Assembly (NCBI GenBank): GCA_030594505.1
Contig: JAUVFC010000150.1
Span: 1 to 5,001, forward strand
Direction of reading: 5' to 3'
DNA: 5,001 nucleotides
Source of the DNA: Desulfobacterales bacterium
GTDB lineage: Bacteria > Desulfobacterota > Desulfobacteria > Desulfobacterales > C00003106
The notes under the pieces are model-generated. The model worked only from the letters and a program-made list of their open reading frames with translations. It was not told where the DNA came from and did not search any database. The stretch's first letter is position 1. Every line of letters starts with the position of its first letter. A program made the position numbers and the translations under genes. This document shows, one piece after another, positions 1-5,001 of the stretch.

Positions 1-945
1 CCTCAACCCCTTCAACCATTCTTCATACTTTTTATCCACTATAGACTGAAAAAGCTTTTGGTGGATTTCCGCTTTCGCTTCCTCAGATGACTTTCCGGGC
101 ATATCTTCTTTTTCCACAAGTTTTACGATCTGAATCCCGGCCGGAGTCCTCAGCACAGGACTAATCTCTCCGGGTTGAAGCCCCTGAACAACCTCTTTCA
201 GACCGGTGGTCAACTCGCCAAGTGTAAAAAAGCCAAGATCACCGCCAGTTGCAGCAGATTCTGTTTCGGAAAACTCCTTAGCTGCATCTTCGAAGAGAAG
301 TCCTTCACTTATTTTTTTTACAATATCCTCTCCCCTCCTAATAACAGCCGCCACTTGACCTTCGTCGTCTGACGGCGACACTTTCAAAAAGATACTGCGT
401 ATGTGATACCGGCTCTTCCCTTTATACAATTCCTGATGTTTATTATAATAATTACATATTTCATCCTCTGTTATTGCAATCTTTGATTTGACCTCCCAAT
501 TAACCAACTTGGCGTGGAGAATTTGCTCTTTTAGTCGCTCCTTATATTCCTCTAATGTGTATCCATCCCTGGCAAGCATCTTGACAAGCTCTTCCTCAGT
601 ACAAGCGTTTTCATTCTTTACTCGTTCCAGGGCGTTATCTACTTCATCGTCGCTTACTCGAATCCTTTTTGCGGATATCTCCTGATCTGCCAATTTTTGC
701 TCAATAAGTCGATTCAGAATTCCTTTACGGGCCTCAAACAAAAGCTCTCGTTCTTTTTCTGAAGGATAGGCAAGTCCCCAAATGCGTTCCGCATAGGGAA
801 GATACAGTTCATTCAAATCGGAAAGTGTAATAATATTATTATTGACCACAGCGACAACACGATCCAGCAGTTCCCCTCGCGCCGCACTTGAAGAAAACAA
901 CAAAGGAACTAACAATAAAATAATTATACTATTTCTTACAATCAT
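1..945 (-). CDS. surA: SurA-like periplasmic chaperone / parvulin-type peptidyl-prolyl isomerase, 3' end cut by window
   Basis: The minus-strand frame is open from ATG at 945 to the window edge: 315 codons with no stop. Residues 1-24 look like a Sec signal peptide (MIVRN, then a hydrophobic IIILLLVPLLF core, then SSSAARG). Residues 25-155 match a SurA N-terminal domain, opening with the hallmark LLDRVVAVVNNNIITLSDL and continuing as charged amphipathic helices. Residues about 178-278 match one parvulin (PPIC/rotamase) domain, with GGDLGFFTLGEL at 234-245 and a GEISPVLRTPAG stretch at 259-270. SurA-type proteins guide unfolded outer-membrane proteins through the periplasm. The last visible residues (EEWLKGLR) resemble the usual C-terminal strand region, so only some 10-20 residues are probably missing, giving a single-parvulin form shorter than the two-domain E. 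coli SurA. The histidines expected in the HILxK and GxHI motifs are Ser184 and Gln272, so isomerase activity is doubtful. No good Shine-Dalgarno precedes the start, but the signal peptide supports it. GC content appears lower than in purL. Family assignment is firm; one-to-one orthology with surA is less so. Confidence 0.88.
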   Translation of the reverse strand, partial: MIVRNSIIILLLVPLLFSSSAARGELLDRVVAVVNNNIITLSDLNELYLPYAERIWGLAYPSEKERELLFEARKGILNRLIEQKLADQEISAKRIRVSDDEVDNALERVKNENACTEEELVKMLARDGYTLEEYKERLKEQILHAKLVNWEVKSKIAITEDEICNYYNKHQELYKGKSRYHIRSIFLKVSPSDDEGQVAAVIRRGEDIVKKISEGLLFEDAAKEFSETESAATGGDLGFFTLGELTTGLKEVVQGLQPGEISPVLRTPAGIQIVKLVEKEDMPGKSSEEAKAEIHQKLFQSIVDKKYEEWLKGLR

Positions 946-970
946 ATAGCTTTTATGTAAATGTTTTGAG

Positions 971-986
971 TGAGGCAGTTTCAAAA
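971..986 (+). repeat. Left terminal inverted repeat of the palindromic element
   Basis: The sequence TGAGGCAGTTTCAAAA is the exact reverse complement of 1099-1114. The match breaks immediately outside (G at 970 against G at 1115), which sets this end as the element boundary. The arm begins 26 bp upstream of the surA-like start codon and could supply part of that gene's promoter. Confidence 0.85.
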
Positions 987-1098
987 TGTTCAATTTTGTC
1001 CAAGGTCAAGAAAGGCGAAGATTTTAACCGGAGGAATACATTGGGTATTTCGAGGATTAAAATCTGAGCCTGACGCAGAGATTGGGCAAAAGGGGACG

Positions 1099-1114
1099 TT
1101 TTGAAACTGCCTCA
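1099..1114 (-). repeat. Right terminal inverted repeat of the palindromic element
   Basis: The plus strand reads TTTTGAAACTGCCTCA, the exact reverse complement of 971-986. Inward of position 1099 the pairing continues with scattered mismatches, mostly T/C changes, consistent with an old palindromic unit in which the termini are best conserved. Confidence 0.85.
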
Positions 1115-1143
1115 GTTGATAAGAACTGAAATTTATATAAACC

Positions 1144-1227
1144 TTGTGTCGTTTAAGTCAAGAAAAATATTGAAGTACCTGATGCGGACAGGCTTGCGGA
1201 TAGACTTTGACACAATATAAAAAGTCT
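1144..1227 (+). promoter_or_regulatory. Overlapping inverted repeats in the purL leader, possible pseudoknot
   Basis: AGACTTT (1202-1208) and AAAGTCT (1221-1227) are exact complements that enclose a 12-base loop. The first seven loop bases, GACACAA (1209-1215), are the exact complement of TTGTGTC at 1144-1150, 58 bases upstream. If transcribed, this arrangement could form a hairpin whose loop pairs with an upstream strand, the topology of a pseudoknot, ending 14 bases before the purL start. It may equally be a DNA operator or a chance arrangement: seven-base repeats are short and I found no sign of conservation within the window. Confidence 0.25.
1194..1221 (+). promoter_or_regulatory. Candidate sigma70-type promoter for purL
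   Basis: TTGCGG (1194-1199) and TATAAA (1216-1221) are separated by 16 bases and resemble -35 and -10 hexamers. Transcription would start near 1228, giving a leader of only about a dozen bases. TTGACA at 1207-1212 is a better -35 match but has no good -10 at the right distance. In this AT-rich stretch such matches are easily found by chance. This promoter would exclude the upstream TTGTGTC arm from the transcript and so conflicts with the pseudoknot idea. Confidence 0.25.
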
Positions 1228-1241
1228 GGTAGTTTTATTAA

Positions 1242-4238
1242 ATGGCAACAAGATTGGAAATCACCTTAAAGCCGGAACTCCTTGACGCCGAAGGGACCGC
1301 ACTCTGTCGCAAGGCAAAAGACTATTTCGGCCTTGACCTTACGTCTGTCCGAACGGTGCATATTTTGACCATTGATGCGGATCTGACTTCTGATCAACTA
1401 AAAGCAATACGACAAGATATATTTACCAACCCGGTTACGCAGGTATCTTCTTTCAAACCGCTCGATATCGATTTTAATTGGGTTCTGTGGATAGGTTATC
1501 GCCCCGGCGTCCGGGACAACGCGGGGAGTACTGCACGGGAGGCAATTGAAGACTTTCTCAAGATTCAATTCAAGCCCGATGAGGCGATCTACACCTCTAA
1601 GAGATACTGTGTAAAAGGTAAAGACCTTACTGCTGAGGATGCCGATAGGATAGCCGGCGAACTCCTGGCCAACGACATAATCCAGACCTGGCGTATCTTT
1701 TCAAGCAATGAATGGGATCCCAACACCGGAGTCGGCATAATCATACCAAAGGTGCGGCTCGATCATCAACCAACCGTGACCACCATACCGATTCCCGGCA
1801 ATGAAGATCTGGCTAAAATCAGCGACGAACGAAATCTGGCCCTGAATCCTAATGACATCCCCACTATCATGGAGTATTTTTTACGCGAGGATGTTTTGCA
1901 AGAACGTCGCAAGATCGGACTGGATATCCCCACCGACATCGAGCTGGAATACATCTCCCAGGCCCGAAGCGACCATTGCAATCACAACACCTTTAAAGGA
2001 CTGTTTCATTACCGGGACCTTTCCACCGGTGAGGCACTAGACGTCAACAATCTGTTCAAGACCTGTATCGAGTGCCCCACCCTGGAGATCAAAAAACAGA
2101 AACCGTGGGTAATCTCCGTCCTCTGGGACAACGCGGGCGTGGGGAGGTTTGACGAGAATCACTATTATGTCATCACGGGCGAGACTCATAATTCCCCCTC
2201 CAATATGGAGGCATATGGCGGGGCTATTACCGGCATTGTCGGGGTGTATCGGGACCCGATGGGTACGGGCAAGGGTTCAAAGCTCATTATGGGGATGTAC
2301 GGCTATTGTGTGGGACCGAGAAATTACGCGGGAGATCTCCGACCCCACCTCCATCCAAGGCGTCTTTTGGACGGCGTTATCGAGGGGGTGCGCGACGGCG
2401 GCAACAAAAGCGGCATCCCGACTCTCTACGGCCAGGTACTTTTTGACGACGGATATATGGGCAAATGCCTTGTCTTTGTGACCGCCCTTGGTCTTATGCC
2501 CTCGGAAATCAATGACACCCCCTGCGAAAAGAAAACCACCTCTGCGGGCGACCTTATCATCATGTGCGGCGGCCGCGTGGGAAAAGACGGCATCCACGGG
2601 GTGACAGCCTCTTCGGAAAGCTATTCCGAGCATACCCCGGCGGGCCACGTACAGATCGGCGACCCGTACACTCAAAAGAAGATGCACGATTTTCTATTGG
2701 AAGCCCGGGATGAGGGACTCATTACCTTTATCACGGACAACGGCGGAGGCGGACTCTCGTCTTCCATTGGAGAATCGGCGCTGTTCAGCAACGGTTGCAT
2801 AGTAGAGCTGGAAAAAATCCCTTTAAAATACGAAGGTCTTGACCAGTGGGAAATATGGGTATCCGAATCACAAGAGCGGATGACGGTTGCGATCAGGCCG
2901 GAACATGAGGCCCGCTTTTTCGAGCTTTCGAAAAAGCATGCCGTGGAAAGTACAATAATCGGCAGGTATACCGATTCAGGGAAACTGCATATTACCTACA
3001 ATGGGAAGACCTGTGCGTATGTTGATATCGATTTCATGGAGTCCGACTTCCCGCAATGGGTCTTTGACGCGGAGTGGCGGCCGCCGGAAGCCCGCGGACT
3101 CCGAGAACCCGTCCTTGCGGAACCAAAAGCCGCATCCGAAGTTCTTCTTGACATACTGGCTCGTCCCAATATCGCCTCCAAGGAATGGGTTGCAAGGCAA
3201 TACGACCACGAGGTACAGGGGACCAGTGTAATCAAGCCGCTTGTCGGCAAAGACCGCGATGTTCCCTCCGATGCCGTGGTAATACGCCCCGTGCTCAACT
3301 CCATGCGCGGCCTCGCAACCACCCAGGCGTTTCTCCCGGCCTATTCAAAGATTGATACTTACAACATGGCAGCCTGCAGCATTGATGAAGCGATCCGTAA
3401 GGTAATAGCCGTGGGAGGCGATCCCGACCATATCGGCGGTGTGGACAACTTTTGCTGGCCGAACATACAATACCATCCGGGAAAAAATCCTGACGGAAAA
3501 TACAAGGCCGCCCAATTAGTCCGGGCCAACTGGGCGCTTCGGGATATCTGTCTTGCCTGCCAGGTCCCGCTCCTTTCGGGCAAAGACAGCATGTACGTGG
3601 ATGGCCACCTTAAAGGAAGATATGGTGAAACACACAAGGTCTCAGCATTGTGCACCCTTCAGTTTACCGCCAACAGTGTTATTCCGGATATCTCAAAGTG
3701 CGTTACCATGGACGCAAAGTGTGCCGGAGATCTAATCTATATCCTTGGAATGACCGGAGACGAACTGGGAGGGTCTGAATATTATGAACATTTCAGGGAA
3801 ACCGGCCTGAATGTCCCAAAAGTGACTCCTGATTCATTCATGCATTGTTATCGTACCGTAAATAACGCCATAAAAAATGAACTAATCGCATCGGCGCACG
3901 GGATTTACCGGGGAGGGCTCGGCGTTCACCTCTCTCTGGTCGCCATGGGGGGCGGTCTTGGAATGGCTGTCGATCTTTCCGGGGTCCCAACAGAAGGCAT
4001 TACCCGAAACGATAAAATTCTTTATTCCGAAAGCGCGGGAAGGTTTATCGTTACCATTGACCCCGGCAATCAACAAGCGTTTGAGAATATGTTCAAGGGC
4101 ATACCACACGCGTGTATCGGAACCGTGACACAAGAACCGGCGCTGACAATTAACGGGCTCGACAGGAGCCTATTGATCAGTGTCCCGGTTTCCGACCTGA
4201 AAGCGGCATGGAAGCGTCCCTTTGGAGGGCTTGTATGA
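1242..4238 (+). CDS. purL: Phosphoribosylformylglycinamidine synthase, PurS-like domain fused to PurL
   Basis: This cytoplasmic enzyme makes FGAM from FGAR, ATP and ammonia, the fourth step of de novo purine synthesis; ammonia would come from PurQ, encoded next. It has 998 residues, compared with roughly 740 for stand-alone small PurL and about 1300 for the large form that includes the glutaminase. Residues 4-72 and 79-152 are two PurS-like repeats (compare KPELLDAEG with RPGVRDNAG, and FTNPVTQ with LLANDIIQ). A linker leads to SDHCNHNTF at 243-251, holding the invariant His of the SEHC motif. The first AIRS-like half has GETHNSPSNMEAYGG (313-327), RDPMGTGKG (337-345), GGNKSGIPTLYG (386-397), ITDNGGGGL (497-505) and EIWVSESQERM (537-547). 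The second has MRGLATTQAF (688-697), VGGDPDHIGG (724-733) and LLSGKDSM (777-784), closing with IYRGGLGVHLSL (888-899). There is no C-terminal glutaminase domain. A stop codon directly before ATG 1242 fixes the start; the ribosome site there is weak. Confidence 0.96.
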   Translation: MATRLEITLKPELLDAEGTALCRKAKDYFGLDLTSVRTVHILTIDADLTSDQLKAIRQDIFTNPVTQVSSFKPLDIDFNWVLWIGYRPGVRDNAGSTAREAIEDFLKIQFKPDEAIYTSKRYCVKGKDLTAEDADRIAGELLANDIIQTWRIFSSNEWDPNTGVGIIIPKVRLDHQPTVTTIPIPGNEDLAKISDERNLALNPNDIPTIMEYFLREDVLQERRKIGLDIPTDIELEYISQARSDHCNHNTFKGLFHYRDLSTGEALDVNNLFKTCIECPTLEIKKQKPWVISVLWDNAGVGRFDENHYYVITGETHNSPSNMEAYGGAITGIVGVYRDPMGTGKGSKLIMGMYGYCVGPRNYAGDLRPHLHPRRLLDGVIEGVRDGGNKSGIPTLYGQVLFDDGYMGKCLVFVTALGLMPSEINDTPCEKKTTSAGDLIIMCGGRVGKDGIHGVTASSESYSEHTPAGHVQIGDPYTQKKMHDFLLEARDEGLITFITDNGGGGLSSSIGESALFSNGCIVELEKIPLKYEGLDQWEIWVSESQERMTVAIRPEHEARFFELSKKHAVESTIIGRYTDSGKLHITYNGKTCAYVDIDFMESDFPQWVFDAEWRPPEARGLREPVLAEPKAASEVLLDILARPNIASKEWVARQYDHEVQGTSVIKPLVGKDRDVPSDAVVIRPVLNSMRGLATTQAFLPAYSKIDTYNMAACSIDEAIRKVIAVGGDPDHIGGVDNFCWPNIQYHPGKNPDGKYKAAQLVRANWALRDICLACQVPLLSGKDSMYVDGHLKGRYGETHKVSALCTLQFTANSVIPDISKCVTMDAKCAGDLIYILGMTGDELGGSEYYEHFRETGLNVPKVTPDSFMHCYRTVNNAIKNELIASAHGIYRGGLGVHLSLVAMGGGLGMAVDLSGVPTEGITRNDKILYSESAGRFIVTIDPGNQQAFENMFKGIPHACIGTVTQEPALTINGLDRSLLISVPVSDLKAAWKRPFGGLV
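4224..4229 (+). promoter_or_regulatory. Strong purQ ribosome binding site inside the end of purL
   Basis: GGAGGG lies within the last purL codons, five bases before the purQ ATG at 4235. It is a near-ideal Shine-Dalgarno match and decides the purQ start. It contrasts with purL itself, which has no comparable purine-rich site before its ATG. Confidence 0.8.
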
Positions 4239-5001
4239 AAGACGTCCGTGTATTGGTCCTCACAGGTTACGGCCTTAACTGCGATATTGAAACCGCGTAC
4301 GCCTTTGATCTGGCCGGAGGCAATTCAAAAAGGGTGCATATCAATTCGCTCATTAATGGGGAGGCACATCTTGCCGACTTTCATATCCTTGCGTTCGTGG
4401 GAGGATTCAGTTGGGGTGATGATCACGGCGCCGGCGTAGTGCAGGCTGTGCGCCTGAAATACAACCTCGGCAAAGAGCTTCAGCAATTCATAGAAGACGG
4501 CAAACTGATTATCGGCATATGCAATGGGTTCCAGACATTGGTCAACCTTGGACTGCTTCCCGGTTATAATGGAGATTACACTGGGCGATCCGTGGCGCTT
4601 ACGTTTAATGACTGCGGCAATTTTCGCGATGACTGGACCTGGCTGAAGACCAACCCCGCGGCCCCCTGTATCTTCACAAAGGGACTCACTACTCTTGAAC
4701 TCCCAATACGCCATGGTGAAGGAAAATTCTATACCGGCCAGGAAACGCTGCAAAGACTCCAACAAGGAAATCAGGTGGTTCTTCAATATGCCGCACCGGA
4801 TGGAGAAGCCGCGGAAGGACGATTTCCCTTTAACCCGAATGGTTCACTTGCCGATATCGCGGGAATCTGTGACCCTACCGGAAGGATTTTCGGTCTGATG
4901 CCTCATCCGGAGGCGTTCAACCACTGGACCAATCATCCTGACTGGCCCCGGATAAAAGAAGAGAAAAAACGCAAAGGGGAATCGATAGATGCCGGTCTAA
5001 C
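4235..5001 (+). CDS. purQ: Phosphoribosylformylglycinamidine synthase glutaminase subunit PurQ, 3' end cut by window
   Basis: This class I glutamine amidotransferase hydrolyses glutamine and passes ammonia to PurL. 255 codons are visible and the frame is open at the window edge. The N-terminal strand VRVLVLTGYGLNCDIETAYA opens the flavodoxin-like fold. GGFSWGDDHGAG at 57-67 is the oxyanion-region motif, with Trp and Asp where GGFSYGDYL is more usual. The nucleophile elbow GICNGFQ (94-100) supplies Cys96, PIRHGEGKF (157-165) is a PurQ signature, and GLMPHPEAF (220-228) supplies His224 and Glu226 of the triad. NHPDWPR (233-239) resembles the C-terminal region of PurQ proteins of 260-275 residues, so about 10-20 residues are probably missing. 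The ATG overlaps the purL stop as ATGA, which implies one transcript and coupled translation, suiting a fixed subunit ratio. All catalytic residues are present, so the gene appears functional. Confidence 0.95.
   Translation, partial: MKDVRVLVLTGYGLNCDIETAYAFDLAGGNSKRVHINSLINGEAHLADFHILAFVGGFSWGDDHGAGVVQAVRLKYNLGKELQQFIEDGKLIIGICNGFQTLVNLGLLPGYNGDYTGRSVALTFNDCGNFRDDWTWLKTNPAAPCIFTKGLTTLELPIRHGEGKFYTGQETLQRLQQGNQVVLQYAAPDGEAAEGRFPFNPNGSLADIAGICDPTGRIFGLMPHPEAFNHWTNHPDWPRIKEEKKRKGESIDAGL

Larger units (their letters stand above)
971..1114. mobile_element. 144-bp palindromic MITE-like repeat element
   Basis: The two ends are perfect 16-bp inverted repeats: TGAGGCAGTTTCAAAA at 971-986 and its complement at 1099-1114. 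Symmetry continues inward. Over the first 33 positions of each arm 28 match, and three of the five differences are T/C changes that would still pair as G-U in RNA. TTTTGTCCAA (994-1003) faces TTGGGCAAAA (1082-1091), GATTTTAA (1020-1027) faces TTAAAATC (1057-1064), and AATAC (1035-1039) faces GTATT (1045-1049) around a five-base loop. All pairs share a centre near 1042, so the whole unit is one long imperfect hairpin with no coding capacity. Size, terminal repeats and intergenic position fit a non-autonomous miniature transposable element or a REP/BIME-like hairpin repeat. No clear target-site duplication flanks it and no transposase is present, so mobility is inferred, not shown. Confidence 0.65.
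946..1241. other. Divergent intergenic region between surA-like gene and purL
   Basis: This 296-bp stretch separates the two divergently transcribed genes and should carry both promoters. About half of it (971-1114) is a palindromic repeat element. That leaves only 25 bp between the element and the surA-like start, and 127 bp between the element and the purL start. I see no convincing small gene; short reading frames such as the one beginning at ATG 1182 end within a few codons. The part next to purL is AT-rich and holds several small inverted repeats. No purine or PRPP riboswitch consensus could be recognised by eye. Confidence 0.8.

Noticed and set aside
175..685. Two plus-strand open frames of 65 codons each (175-372 and 488-685)
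   Set aside because: Both are opposite the surA-like gene, which has a clear signal peptide and two domains; the plus-strand products are low-complexity and Ser/Phe-rich with no family signal.
1112..1129. Inverted repeat TCAGTT/AACTGA at the right edge of the palindromic element
   Set aside because: Only six bases per arm, and it straddles the element end, so it is most likely a junction coincidence rather than an operator.
1150..1220. Possible decayed gene fragment in the purL leader (short open stretches such as ILKYLMRTGLRIDFDTI before a stop)
   Set aside because: Too short to assign to any family; both readable frames stop within about 20 codons and no homology was recognisable.
1115..1241. 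Purine or PRPP riboswitch upstream of purL
   Set aside because: The conserved core bases of these riboswitches could not be found by eye, and no terminator hairpin with a T-run is present.
2277..2687. Open frame of 136 codons on the minus strand inside purL
   Set aside because: It lies fully opposite well-supported PurL motifs, has no recognisable family features and no sign of its own start signals; GC-rich codons on the other strand explain the lack of stops.
4325..4786. Open frame of 153 codons on the minus strand inside purQ
   Set aside because: It is antisense to the PurQ catalytic core, including the GICNGFQ motif; the predicted protein resembles nothing I know.

Overview
The window looks like a piece of a Gram-negative bacterial chromosome. 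The best guess is a deltaproteobacterium in the broad sense (Desulfobacterota or a relative). The basis is a PurL of about 1000 residues that carries its own PurS-like N-terminal half, followed by a separate PurQ, plus a periplasmic SurA-type chaperone that implies an outer membrane. This placement is inference from gene architecture remembered for that group, not from a database search.

Layout: (1) Positions 1-945, minus strand, hold a SurA-like periplasmic foldase that starts at 945 and runs off the left edge; only the last few residues should be missing. (2) Positions 946-1241 are the divergent intergenic region. It contains a 144-bp imperfect palindrome (971-1114) with perfect 16-bp terminal inverted repeats, which looks like a MITE-like or hairpin-type repeat element. 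A 127-bp AT-rich purL leader follows, with two overlapping inverted repeats that could form a pseudoknot. (3) Positions 1242-4238, plus strand, encode a 998-residue PurS-PurS-PurL fusion. (4) Positions 4235-5001, plus strand, encode PurQ, overlapping the end of purL by ATGA and running off the right edge.

The two plus-strand genes form one metabolic unit. PurQ releases ammonia from glutamine, and PurL uses it with ATP to convert FGAR to FGAM, the fourth step of de novo purine synthesis. The PurS-like half is built into PurL, so PurQ plus this PurL should make a complete enzyme without a separate purS gene. The surA-like gene is unrelated in function and is transcribed away from the pur genes. 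I see no tRNA, rRNA, CRISPR array, terminator, phage gene or transposase gene. The most unusual items are the palindromic element between the divergent genes and the apparent loss of both conserved histidines in the parvulin domain of the SurA-like protein.
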